A stretch of DNA of 9,675 bases from Pelagadaptatus sp034112445 (GCA_034112445.1 JAWUVI010000012.1:1-9675), one strand, 5' to 3'. Positions 1 to 6,389 are shown, counted from the first letter of the stretch. Numbers and translations: made by a program. The notes: generated by a model from the sequence alone, not told the origin.

Positions 1-71
1 ATGGGCTTTGCAGCCCACATTTTTATAACCAGCGCGTGGCTATGTCCGCCACCAACGAGAACTAATTTCAT
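1..71 (-). CDS. N-terminal fragment of a FAD/NAD(P)-binding oxidoreductase (SelD-fusion or SenD-like type)
   Basis: Only the first 23 codons are present; the gene runs off the left edge. The peptide starts MKLVLVGGGHSHALVIKMW, a beta strand followed by the GGGH(S/A)H dinucleotide-binding turn. This form of the motif is typical of the pyridine-nucleotide-disulfide oxidoreductase module that in many marine proteobacteria is fused to selenide, water dikinase (SelD), or stands alone as an NDH-2-like protein. Whether a SelD domain follows cannot be seen. The start is well bounded: an in-frame stop lies at 90-92 and ATG at 69-71 is the first start codon after it. No strong Shine-Dalgarno sequence precedes it. 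It is on the same strand as serA, 56 nt downstream of the serA stop, so read-through from serA is possible. The family call rests on one short motif; strand and reading frame are more secure. Confidence 0.6.
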   Translation of the reverse strand, partial: MKLVLVGGGHSHALVIKMWAAKP

Positions 72-102
72 GTCAGTGACGGGGAGCGATTAAGATCATG
101 CG

Positions 103-140
103 CACCAGTTAAAATAATACACACCAGTTAAAACAATACA
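103..140. repeat. 19-bp tandem duplication spanning the serA stop codon
   Basis: The unit caccagttaaaataataca (103-121) is followed directly by a second copy at 122-140 that differs at one position (t115 versus c134). The right-hand copy contains the last serA codons and its TAA; the left-hand copy lies just beyond the stop. Because 19 is not a multiple of three, the copied TAA (109-111) is in another frame. This looks like a recent slippage or duplication event that leaves the protein unchanged. Confidence 0.85.
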
Positions 141-1357
141 CGACAACGAATGGTGCCTTCGATATTAAGTAACTGTTGCAGGGCAACATCACTGTATTCT
201 GCATCAATATCCACAACCACATAACCTACTTTGTCGTTGGTTTGTAAGAACTGAGCGGCAATATTAATGTTGTTATCAGAAAAAACTTGGTTGATGCGCG
301 TCAGTATGCCGGGTGCATTGGCATGAACGTGTAACAAGCGATGTGCATTGGTGTGGCCCGGTAAAGCAACTTCAGGAAAGTTAACCGACGAGGTAGTGGT
401 ACCGTTATCAGAATATTTGACCAATTTTTCAGCCACTTCATAACCGATATTTTCTTGTGCTTCCATGGTGGAGCCACCAATGTGCGGCGTTAATATAGCG
501 TTATCAAAAGCGCGTAGCGGAGAGATAAACTCATCATCATTACCGCGGGGCTCTACTGGAAAAACATCAATGGCGGTGCCCGATAAGTGTTTGGACTCAA
601 GTGCGGCGGCCAGTGCATCAATATCGACTACGGTTCCGCGTGAAGCATTAATTAAAATGGCGCCTGGTTTCATGGCGGCAATTTCTTTTTCGCCAATTAA
701 ATCTTGGGTTGAGTTGGTTTCAGGGACATGTAAGCTGACGATGTCAGATTTTGATAAGAGTTCGTGCATGTCTCGAATTTGAGCCGCATTACCGAGAGAT
801 AATTTAGTCACTACGTCATAAAAAATAACGTTCATGCCCAATGATTCAGCCAGTACGCTGACTTGTGTGCCAATAGAACCATAGCCAATTAGGCCAAGAG
901 TTTTACCGCGTATTTCGAAAGAGCCGGCGGCAGATTTCAGCCAGCCGCCACGATGGCATACAGCATTTTTCTCTGGAATACCGCGTAATAATAAAATCGC
1001 TTCGGCAATAACCAGTTCAGCAACAGAGCGTGTGTTTGAATAAGGAGCATTAAAAACCGCTATGCCTAATTCTTGCGCTGCTTTCAAGTCAACTTGATTG
1101 GTGCCAATACAGAAACAGCCAATGGCCATCAATTTGCTCGCTTGTTCCAACACGCTTCTGGTTAATTGTGAGCGCGAGCGGATGCCAATAAAGTGGGCTG
1201 TTTTAATTTTCGCAATCAATTCATCTTCAGGAAGAGCCGTTTTGATGTACTCAATATTGGTATAGCCTTCTCGCTTTAGCGTGTCGACGGCTGATTGGTG
1301 TACACCTTCTAATAAAAGAACGCGGATTTTACTTTTGTTTAATGATGTCTTGATCAT
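128..1357 (-). CDS. serA: D-3-phosphoglycerate dehydrogenase
   Basis: Oxidises 3-phosphoglycerate to 3-phosphohydroxypyruvate with NAD+, the first step of serine synthesis in the cytosol. The protein has 409 residues; the E. coli enzyme has 410. An N-terminal substrate-binding half contains the NAD-binding Rossmann domain (GLIGYGSIG, 155-163). The catalytic residues fall where expected: R240 in NASRGTVVD, E269 in FPVEP and H292 in PHIGGST. The C-terminal ACT domain (about 339-409, HVHANAPG then NINIAAQFLQ) keeps the asparagines (N347, N365) that bind serine in the E. coli enzyme, so feedback inhibition by L-serine is expected. ATG at 1357 has a weak GGA 6-8 nt upstream. It is divergent from the FAH-family gene, sharing a 107-bp intergenic region with a perfect palindrome. 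The last codons lie in a tandem duplication. Identity is secure. Confidence 0.97.
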   Translation of the reverse strand: MIKTSLNKSKIRVLLLEGVHQSAVDTLKREGYTNIEYIKTALPEDELIAKIKTAHFIGIRSRSQLTRSVLEQASKLMAIGCFCIGTNQVDLKAAQELGIAVFNAPYSNTRSVAELVIAEAILLLRGIPEKNAVCHRGGWLKSAAGSFEIRGKTLGLIGYGSIGTQVSVLAESLGMNVIFYDVVTKLSLGNAAQIRDMHELLSKSDIVSLHVPETNSTQDLIGEKEIAAMKPGAILINASRGTVVDIDALAAALESKHLSGTAIDVFPVEPRGNDDEFISPLRAFDNAILTPHIGGSTMEAQENIGYEVAEKLVKYSDNGTTTSSVNFPEVALPGHTNAHRLLHVHANAPGILTRINQVFSDNNINIAAQFLQTNDKVGYVVVDIDAEYSDVALQQLLNIEGTIRCRVLF

Positions 1358-1396
1358 GAAAATTCCAGATGATAACGGTTAAATTTTAAAGCGTTA

Positions 1397-1417
1397 TTTC
1401 AGGGGGAGGCCCTGAAA
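1397..1417. promoter_or_regulatory. Perfect 8-bp inverted repeat in the serA/FAH divergent promoter region
   Basis: The arms TTTCAGGG (1397-1404) and CCCTGAAA (1410-1417) are perfectly complementary and separated by five bases. The repeat ends 7 bp before a consensus TATAAT, so it covers the place where the -35 element of that promoter should be, and no good -35 is visible there. This fits an operator or activator site. A hairpin in the serA 5' leader is the alternative. The binding protein is unknown. Confidence 0.5.
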
Positions 1418-1424
1418 GGTGGCA

Positions 1425-1430
1425 TATAAT
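1425..1430 (+). promoter_or_regulatory. -10 element, probable promoter of the FAH-family gene
   Basis: The hexamer is TATAAT, an exact sigma-70 consensus, 34 bp before the ATG at 1465. The region 16-18 bp upstream is G-rich and does not resemble TTGACA; the palindrome at 1397-1417 lies there instead. A promoter dependent on, or blocked by, a protein bound at the palindrome is an inference. Confidence 0.5.
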
Positions 1431-1464
1431 AACATAGACAAATCATTTTTTTGGAAAATCAGTT

Positions 1465-2151
1465 ATGACTTATAGCCATAAAAGCAACACCGGCGAAGAC
1501 TTATTATTACCCGTTGGCAAAGTTGTCTGTGTTGGGCGCAATTATGCCGCACATGCACGCGAATTGAACAACCCTATTCCCACCGAACCTATTTTATTTA
1601 TGAAGCCCAGTACGGCTATTGTTGATATTGAACAACCTATTGGAATTCCCTCGCAGCAAGGCAGCTGCCATGTTGAAACTGAAATTGCATTGCTGATTGG
1701 TACTAGCTTAACCAAGGCCGGAATAGGAGAAGCCCAAGAAGCTATTGTTGGTTTAGGTTTGGGGCTGGATTTGACCTTAAGAGATGTTCAAAACGAACTA
1801 AAGCAACAAGGCCAACCTTGGGAAAAAGCCAAAGCGTTTGATGGCAGTTGCCCGCTGTCGACTTTTTTACCTGCTAAAAATTGTACTTGGGACGACATAA
1901 GTATTGAACTGCGGCGCAACGGAAAATTACAGCAGCAAGGTAACGCAGCGGATATGCTGACACCTATAGTGTCTCTAGTTGCTTATATTAGCCACTATTT
2001 CACCTTGTTGCCGGGGGATGTGGTGTTAACAGGCACGCCAGCTGGGGTAGGGCCACTAGCGGCTGGCGATGAGTTAACGGCGAGCGTAAAAGATCAGGCG
2101 TCAGATCGTGAGTTGACGGTTTCTACAGAAGTGGTTTCTATTTGTGACTAA
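1465..2151 (+). CDS. Fumarylacetoacetate hydrolase family protein, FAHD1/YcgM type
   Basis: A 228-residue single-domain protein, the size of the short FAHD1/YcgM branch (E. coli YcgM is 219). Family motifs are plain: CVGRNYAAHARE (22-33), FMKPSTAI (45-52), the metal-binding acidic residues E71 and E73 in HVETEIALLIG and D102 in GLDLTLRD, the lysine-rich KAKAFD turn (121-126), and the closing TGTPAGVGPL (189-198). Members of this branch are acylpyruvate hydrolases and oxaloacetate decarboxylases, and an oxaloacetate enol-keto tautomerase role has also been reported. The sequence alone does not choose among these substrates; true fumarylacetoacetate hydrolase of tyrosine catabolism is longer and less likely. 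ATG at 1465 follows a weak GGA. It is divergent from serA and converges on the AraC-type gene with 4 bp between stops. Family secure, substrate not. Confidence 0.9.
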   Translation: MTYSHKSNTGEDLLLPVGKVVCVGRNYAAHARELNNPIPTEPILFMKPSTAIVDIEQPIGIPSQQGSCHVETEIALLIGTSLTKAGIGEAQEAIVGLGLGLDLTLRDVQNELKQQGQPWEKAKAFDGSCPLSTFLPAKNCTWDDISIELRRNGKLQQQGNAADMLTPIVSLVAYISHYFTLLPGDVVLTGTPAGVGPLAAGDELTASVKDQASDRELTVSTEVVSICD

Positions 2152-2155
2152 GGCT

Positions 2156-3175
2156 TTAAGAGCGAGCCTTGGTATTAGCATCGCGATAATTCCCTGGCGT
2201 CATGCCAGTCCATTTTTTAAAGGCGCGGGTAAAAGCGCTGGGCTCAGAAAACCCCATTAAAGCAACGATTTGGCTGATGGGAGTTTTCAGTTCAAGCAGA
2301 TGATAAATAGCCTGATTGCGGCGAACTTTATCTTTGATCTCTTGGTAGGTGTTGCCTTCTTCTTTTAAGCGCCGACGTAAAGTTTGTGTGGTTGTGAATA
2401 AGCGTTCGGCAACTATTTCAAATGGCAGTTTTTCAACTGAATTTTCTTTCAGTAACATTCTTTGGATCGTAGCCGTAAGGCTATTATCGGTTTGATAGTG
2501 AGTTAACAATATTGTTGGTGCATCTCTGAGAAACTCCGTTAACGTGTGGGGAGTTTGCACGTTGGGCATATCAAAAAACTTTCGGCTGAAAACAATGCTG
2601 TTGGTTGGCTGGTTGAAAAAATGCTGACAAGGGAACATGTCATCAAAGACGTCTGCCCATGCAGGTTTATCAAAGGTTAAATTAATGCGATCCAATAACA
2701 GCGGCCTATCAATTACCCAGCTGGCTAAGCGAATAATCACAATAAATAAGGACGATACAATAAAGGCTTCATTGAGCTGTTTGGCGTTTTCCAGCTTGTA
2801 GGTGAGCGTGACCTCTTCACCCAATTCAGTAATCTCACCAATTAATCCGTTTTGAAACAAAGAGTAAAAACGAATGTTGCGTTTAATGGCTTTACGTAAC
2901 GTTGGTGCGCCAATCATGGCGTGGCAGGACATAGCGAATGTGCCTTGCTTGAAAGGGCGAGAATAAAAGCCACTAGCCTCATCATCAAGCAGAACGCTGA
3001 CGGTGCTTAACAATCGATCAAATTCCGCAAGACTTATAGATAGCCTGTCGTTGCTCAGTATTTCAGGGTCGAGTTCACATCGATGCATAACTTCCTGTGG
3101 GTCTATACCACAAGAAATGGGGCCTTGAAAAAAGCTGCGTAAATACGCTGATGAGATATTGGAGCGTTTAGACAT
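2156..3175 (-). CDS. AraC-family transcriptional regulator with an arabinose-binding-like N-terminal domain
   Basis: 339 residues. The N-terminal part (about 20-205) matches the arabinose-binding-like domain found in OruR- and ArgR-type AraC regulators of pseudomonads, including TFAMSCHAMIGAPTLRKAI (79-97). The C-terminal part (about 250-335) is a double helix-turn-helix: the first around PFEIVAERLFTTTQTLRRRL (251-270), the second around ISQIVALMGFSEPSAFTRAF (300-319), closing with the family signature KKWTGMTPGNYR. It is expected to bind DNA in response to a small molecule that cannot be inferred. An in-frame TGA 15 nt upstream makes ATG 3175 the first possible start. The only purine-rich stretch, AAGG, ends one base before the ATG, which is too close for a usual ribosome site. 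It lies 52 bp downstream of rpiA on the same strand. Its targets may include the neighbouring FAH-family gene or genes elsewhere. Confidence 0.9.
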   Translation of the reverse strand: MSKRSNISSAYLRSFFQGPISCGIDPQEVMHRCELDPEILSNDRLSISLAEFDRLLSTVSVLLDDEASGFYSRPFKQGTFAMSCHAMIGAPTLRKAIKRNIRFYSLFQNGLIGEITELGEEVTLTYKLENAKQLNEAFIVSSLFIVIIRLASWVIDRPLLLDRINLTFDKPAWADVFDDMFPCQHFFNQPTNSIVFSRKFFDMPNVQTPHTLTEFLRDAPTILLTHYQTDNSLTATIQRMLLKENSVEKLPFEIVAERLFTTTQTLRRRLKEEGNTYQEIKDKVRRNQAIYHLLELKTPISQIVALMGFSEPSAFTRAFKKWTGMTPGNYRDANTKARS

Positions 3176-3181
3176 ACCTTG

Positions 3182-3187
3182 ATTGTA
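3182..3187 (-). promoter_or_regulatory. Possible -10 element immediately upstream of the AraC-type gene
   Basis: On the minus strand the hexamer reads TACAAT (five of six consensus bases) and ends 6 nt before the ATG at 3175. If used, transcription would begin at or next to the start codon, giving a leaderless or nearly leaderless mRNA. No convincing -35 element is visible. Transcription from rpiA is the alternative. Confidence 0.25.
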
Positions 3188-3213
3188 TCAGGGCTATGCG
3201 GTCTTTGATAAGG

Positions 3214-3234
3214 GGGCTTAAAAAAGCTTAACCC
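3214..3234. repeat. Imperfect inverted repeat at the rpiA stop codon
   Basis: GGG-c-TTAA (3214-3221) pairs with TTAACCC (3228-3234), giving a 7-bp stem with one bulged base. It overlaps the rpiA stop. On the minus strand no T-tract follows the stem, so it is a poor intrinsic terminator for rpiA; on the plus strand it is followed by ttttgtttt but no plus-strand gene precedes it. Possibly an RNA 3'-end stabiliser, or incidental. Confidence 0.3.
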
Positions 3235-3911
3235 TTTTGTTTTGGGAAAATGGTCTTGACGCCGGATTTTTCAGCTAAAAGTAATACATCTGCTGGACGC
3301 TGGGCGAATAAGCCATTACTTACTGTGCCAACAATTTGGTTAAGATCAGCTTCTAGTTGGGTGGGGTTGGTGATACGAAGATTGTGAATATCAAGAATGA
3401 TATTACCATTATCGGTAGTAACACCCTTGCGATAAACAGGGTCGCCGCCCAGCTTAACGATTTGGCGAGCTACGTAAGAGCGAGCCATGGGAATAACTTC
3501 TACTGGTAAAGGAAAAGTTCCTAAGACATCAACCCATTTGCTGGCGTCGGCAATACAGATAAATTCATCGGCTACGGCGGCGACAATTTTTTCACGTGTG
3601 TGAGCGGCGCCACCACCTTTAATAAGCTCTAAATTAGAATTGGCTTCATCGGTGCCATCAACATACACCACTAAGCTGTCGATGGTGTTGAGATCATAAA
3701 CTGGAATGCCGTGTTGCTTGAGTCTCGCGGCCGATGCTTCAGAGCTGGCTACCGTACCCTCAAAGCTACCTTGTATCTCGGCTAAATAATCAATGAAATA
3801 GTTAGCCGTTGAGCCAGTGCCCACGCCAACAATGCTGTCGCTATCAAGCTTTGGATGAATGTAGTCAACAGCGGCTTTGGCCACAGCTTGTTTTAATTCA
3901 TCTTGGGTCAT
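3228..3911 (-). CDS. rpiA: Ribose-5-phosphate isomerase A
   Basis: Interconverts ribose 5-phosphate and ribulose 5-phosphate in the non-oxidative pentose phosphate pathway. 227 residues; E. coli RpiA has 219. Visible motifs are the phosphate-binding VGVGTGSTA (28-36), VYVDGTDEA (82-90) with D85 and D88, IKGGGAAHTREKI (97-109) with K98 and the catalytic base E107, and the late GTVSNGLFAQRPADVLL (195-211). The catalytic positions are offset by four from E. coli D81, D84, K94 and E103, as expected from the slightly longer N-terminus. ATG at 3911 is preceded by a weak GAG. It is divergent from ilvA, an arrangement I recall from pseudomonads as well. A consensus -10 on its strand lies at 3945-3950, with a perfect palindrome at its -35 region. 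The AraC-type gene follows on the same strand. Confidence 0.97.
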   Translation of the reverse strand: MTQDELKQAVAKAAVDYIHPKLDSDSIVGVGTGSTANYFIDYLAEIQGSFEGTVASSEASAARLKQHGIPVYDLNTIDSLVVYVDGTDEANSNLELIKGGGAAHTREKIVAAVADEFICIADASKWVDVLGTFPLPVEVIPMARSYVARQIVKLGGDPVYRKGVTTDNGNIILDIHNLRITNPTQLEADLNQIVGTVSNGLFAQRPADVLLLAEKSGVKTIFPKQKG

Positions 3912-3944
3912 GGATATTCTCGATTGATAGATTAAGTCCGCTCT

Positions 3945-3950
3945 ATTATA
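3945..3950 (-). promoter_or_regulatory. -10 element of the rpiA promoter
   Basis: On the minus strand the hexamer is TATAAT, an exact consensus, 33 bp before the rpiA ATG. The expected -35 window (about 3968-3974) reads TGGCTC or CTGGCT and matches TTGACA poorly. That window overlaps the palindrome at 3959-3972, suggesting control by a bound protein. A predicted start near 3938 would give a leader of about 27 nt. Confidence 0.55.
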
Positions 3951-3958
3951 CGGAGAGA

Positions 3959-3972
3959 GGCTCAGCTGAGCC
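3959..3972. promoter_or_regulatory. Perfect 14-bp palindrome between rpiA and ilvA
   Basis: GGCTCAGCTGAGCC is fully self-complementary over 14 bases without a spacer; the flanking bases (a on both sides) break the symmetry. It occupies the spacer and -35 zone of the rpiA promoter and lies about 115 bp upstream of the ilvA start. It has the form of a dimer-binding operator. No known operator is recognised. Confidence 0.45.
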
Positions 3973-4022
3973 AGTAGTAAGATGTAAATCAGGCCAGAGA
4001 ATTACTGACGGTTATAGCCTTA

Positions 4023-4034
4023 ATGGTTTACCAT
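4023..4034. repeat. Short inverted repeat upstream of ilvA
   Basis: ATGGT (4023-4027) and ACCAT (4030-4034) are complementary arms separated by two bases, 51 bp upstream of the ilvA start. It could be half of a regulatory site or a small stem in the ilvA leader. With five-base arms it may be chance. No convincing ilvA promoter was found in 3912-4085. Confidence 0.25.
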
Positions 4035-4085
4035 GATTCTTGGAAATAACGCACTTTCATCTACTTGCTTAAGGCCTTCTCGGTT

Positions 4086-5600
4086 ATGCCTCAGTCCTAT
4101 ATCAAACGCATTCTTAATGCGCGAATCTACGATGTAGCCATCGAAACACCATTGGATTCTGCTCAGTTTTTGTCTCAACGTTTAAGTAATAACATTTTAC
4201 TCAAGCGTGAAGATTTACAGCCGGTATTCTCATTTAAAATTCGTGGGGCGCATAACAAACTGCGACAGCTTTCCGACGCCGAGAAAGCTCGTGGTGTTAT
4301 TGCAGCATCGGCGGGTAATCATGCCCAAGGTTTAGCACTTTCAGCTAAGTATTTAGGTGTTAAGGCTACCATCGTCATGCCTCGCACCACGCCACAAATT
4401 AAAGTGAATGCGGTTAAAGCTCGTGGCGCCAAAGTTATTTTGCATGGCGATACCTATGATGAAGCATCAACATATGCCCAAACATTAGTGGCTGAAAAAA
4501 ACTTAACCTACATCCACCCATACGATGACCCTGATGTGATTGCGGGACAAGGTACGGTGGCAATGGAAATTCTGCGTCAATACCCAGATGACATAGACGC
4601 TATTTTTGTGCCGGTGGGTGGCGGTGGTTTGTGCGCCGGAGTAGCTGCGTACATAAAATACGTGCGACCAGAAATTAAAGTGTTTGCTGTTGAGCCAGAA
4701 GATGCTGCGTGCCTGAAGTTGGCTATGGAGAAAAATCGCCGAGCAACTCTTCCGCAAGTGGGCATTTTTGCCGATGGTGTTGCCGTAGCAAAAATTGGTA
4801 AAGAAACTTTTCGCGTTTTAAAAGAGACCATTGATGGTGTTATTACCGCTAATACCGATGAAATATGCGCGGCTATTAAAGATATTTTCGAAGACACACG
4901 TTCGATCGCTGAACCGGCTGGCGCATTGGCCTTAGCGGGTTTGAAAAAATACATTGAAACAACCGGCAGCAAAGACGAAACACTGATAGCGATAGACAGT
5001 GGCGCCAATACCAACTTTGATCGATTACGATATATTTCAGAGCGTACCGAAACCGGTGAAAAGCGTGAGGCTATATTGGCCGTTACCATCCCTGAAAAAG
5101 CGGGGGCTTATAAATCATTCTTAAGGCATTTGGGTAAGCACAATATAACGGAGTTTAATTATCGGTATGCCGATGCCAGCACGGCTCGTATTTTTGTCGG
5201 GGTACAAGTATCTCCTGATGTGAAAGATCGAATTGAGCTCGTCGAAGGTTTGTCTGGTAAAGGTTATGAAGTAGTCGACATGACAGACAACGAAGTGGCC
5301 AAGTTACATATTCGTCACATGGTGGGCGGTCATGCTCCGCAGATAGATGAAGAAGTGGTATTGCGGTTTGAATTTCCAGAACGCCCTGGGGCGCTGCTGA
5401 ATTTCTTAACTCAACTGGCGGGTCGTTGGAACATCACCATGTTTCATTATCGCAACCATGGTTCCGCTTATGGGCGGGTACTGGTGGGAATGGAAGTTCC
5501 AAAGTCTGATCGTAAACAGTTAACGGTATTTTTAACGGAGCTTAACTATCGCTATTGGGATGAAACTGATAACGAAGCCTATCGGTTCTTCTTAGGGTAA
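4086..5600 (+). CDS. ilvA: Threonine ammonia-lyase (threonine dehydratase), biosynthetic
   Basis: Converts threonine to 2-oxobutanoate and ammonia, the committed step of isoleucine synthesis, with pyridoxal phosphate. From ATG 4086 the protein has 504 residues, the usual size for the two-ACT-like-domain form. The catalytic domain (about 1-320) has the PLP lysine K51 in SFKIRGAHNK, SAGNHAQG (75-82), the phosphate-binding glycine loop GGGG (178-181) and S305. Two threonine-dehydratase C-terminal (ACT-like) regulatory domains follow, about 328-400 (IPEKAGAYKSFL) and 422-495 (FPERPGALLNFL), where isoleucine inhibition and valine activation act in E. coli IlvA. A TTG at 4065 is in frame, but ATG 4086 is preferred: the protein then begins MPQSYIKRIL, in register with pseudomonad IlvA, and AAGG lies 11 nt upstream. 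It is divergent from rpiA and ends 26 bp from a convergent gene. Confidence 0.96.
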   Translation: MPQSYIKRILNARIYDVAIETPLDSAQFLSQRLSNNILLKREDLQPVFSFKIRGAHNKLRQLSDAEKARGVIAASAGNHAQGLALSAKYLGVKATIVMPRTTPQIKVNAVKARGAKVILHGDTYDEASTYAQTLVAEKNLTYIHPYDDPDVIAGQGTVAMEILRQYPDDIDAIFVPVGGGGLCAGVAAYIKYVRPEIKVFAVEPEDAACLKLAMEKNRRATLPQVGIFADGVAVAKIGKETFRVLKETIDGVITANTDEICAAIKDIFEDTRSIAEPAGALALAGLKKYIETTGSKDETLIAIDSGANTNFDRLRYISERTETGEKREAILAVTIPEKAGAYKSFLRHLGKHNITEFNYRYADASTARIFVGVQVSPDVKDRIELVEGLSGKGYEVVDMTDNEVAKLHIRHMVGGHAPQIDEEVVLRFEFPERPGALLNFLTQLAGRWNITMFHYRNHGSAYGRVLVGMEVPKSDRKQLTVFLTELNYRYWDETDNEAYRFFLG

Positions 5601-5626
5601 CGATAATGATTGATGGTGAGCTTCGC

Positions 5627-6073
5627 TTAATTAAACGAGAATGAGTTAACCCCTTTTATGCGTCTGACTTTTTTCAATGAGCTGACCCGTAAAAAATCTT
5701 GCTGAGTCTTCACGTTGCAAACATACAGGGTTTGGTCACCCATTGCGGCGTTAGGGTCTGTTTTAATAAAGACTTTGTACCTGTCATCAGGCAAGCTTTG
5801 TGTTGAGCGTGGATCAAGAAAAACAGAGTGACGATGCTTGGTAGAAAATCTAGCTTCGATAAGACACATCGCCTCTGCTTGTGAAAAGGCGATACTTTTA
5901 TTGGAGACTTTAGAGTGAGCAGCCTGCTGAAGAGATTTTGATGATAATTTTGGTGACGATTGTTTAAAAAATGCAGCGACTTTATCCTTTTGAACAACCA
6001 GCGCGGTTATTGAAATTGAAAAAAATATGAGTAAGGAAAAAAGCAATACAGTGCTGGATGCACGTTTAAACAT
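5627..6073 (-). CDS. Hypothetical membrane-anchored protein with two conserved-looking cysteines
   Basis: Not recognised. From ATG 6073 the protein has 148 residues: a short positive N-terminus (MFKRASS), one hydrophobic segment (about 8-27), a Ser/Lys/Gln-rich linker (about 28-62) and a small C-terminal domain to the periplasmic side. That domain has the pattern AEAMCLIEARFS (C70), RYKVFIKTD, then LYVCNV (C119). Two cysteines this far apart in an exported domain could form a disulfide. The segment could be an uncleaved signal anchor or a signal peptide. A GTG at 6082 would add three residues; neither start has a clear ribosome site. It converges on ilvA (26-bp gap) and lies downstream of the 67-residue gene on the same strand, separated from it by a probable terminator. 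Probably a real gene given its coherent architecture. Confidence 0.6.
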   Translation of the reverse strand: MFKRASSTVLLFSLLIFFSISITALVVQKDKVAAFFKQSSPKLSSKSLQQAAHSKVSNKSIAFSQAEAMCLIEARFSTKHRHSVFLDPRSTQSLPDDRYKVFIKTDPNAAMGDQTLYVCNVKTQQDFLRVSSLKKVRRIKGVNSFSFN

Positions 6074-6099
6074 AAAAATCACATAGGTTGCGTTTTTTC

Positions 6100-6132
6100 A
6101 AAAAACACCAGAAGCACTAAAGCCGGTGGTGT
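6100..6132 (-). terminator. Probable intrinsic terminator after the 67-residue gene
   Basis: Read on the minus strand, ACACCA and TGGTGT (6-bp stem, 6132-6127 and 6110-6105, loop of 16) are followed by a run of six T (6105-6100). It begins 2 bp beyond the stop codon at 6134. The stem is short and the loop long, so the terminator may be weak. Confidence 0.45.
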
Positions 6133-6133
6133 A

Positions 6134-6337
6134 TTAAGGCATAGTTGCCAGCATTGATTGACGTGAATGGATCATTTCACGATAGCTGTTCAGTAAGGTT
6201 AGTTCGGTGGGAGGGTCACTGATGTGGAGCCTCTCTAAATCCCTTTTAAGGCGAATTATTTCGTGATTTAAGCGTTGGCGCATGAGATCTGAGCTAACCA
6301 TGTCAACATTGACAAGTGCGGCTTGTTGATGACGCAT
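6134..6337 (-). CDS. Small basic hypothetical protein, 67 residues
   Basis: Not recognised. ATG 6337 is chosen over an in-frame ATG eight codons upstream because AAGGAAGG, a strong Shine-Dalgarno sequence, ends 8 nt before it. The product begins MRHQQAALVNVDMV. Its middle, MRQRLNHEIIRLKRDLERLH, looks like an amphipathic or coiled-coil helix, and DPPTELTLLNSY may separate it from a second short helix. There is no signal peptide, membrane segment or cysteine, so a cytosolic dimer or partner-binding protein is plausible. A promoter candidate upstream and a terminator candidate downstream would make it a single-gene unit between cysQ and the anchored hypothetical gene. Confidence 0.6.
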   Translation of the reverse strand: MRHQQAALVNVDMVSSDLMRQRLNHEIIRLKRDLERLHISDPPTELTLLNSYREMIHSRQSMLATMP

Positions 6338-6389
6338 TGTTGCTACCTTCCTTGTTCTCATTGATTAAAGACACAATAAGCATAGCCAA

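Noticed and set aside
465..782. 105-codon open frame on the plus strand inside serA
   Set aside because: Antisense to serA, with no domain or ribosome site that would support it.
3924..3949. Plus-strand promoter TTGATA / TATTAT for ilvA
   Set aside because: Both hexamers are good, but the spacer is only 14 bp, too short for usual sigma-70 use; the -10 overlaps the better-supported rpiA element.
3809..4036. 75-codon plus-strand frame running out of rpiA into the rpiA/ilvA spacer
   Set aside because: Begins antisense within rpiA, no recognisable protein, and it does not connect to ilvA.
4065..4085. TTG start adding seven residues to IlvA
   Set aside because: No ribosome site precedes it, and the extra residues are not expected in the family; ATG 4086 gives the usual 504 residues.
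4033..4137. 34-codon frame starting at ATG 4033 as a leader peptide for ilvA
   Set aside because: It has no run of isoleucine, valine or leucine codons, no terminator-like structure before ilvA, and overlaps the ilvA coding region.
4577..5089. 170-codon open frame on the minus strand inside ilvA
   Set aside because: Lies wholly within the well-supported ilvA gene and its translation has no recognisable domain; an antisense shadow.
6091..6105. Short T6/A6 inverted repeat between the two hypothetical genes as a separate regulatory hairpin
   Set aside because: It is better explained as the T-tract of the terminator candidate plus neighbouring T residues.
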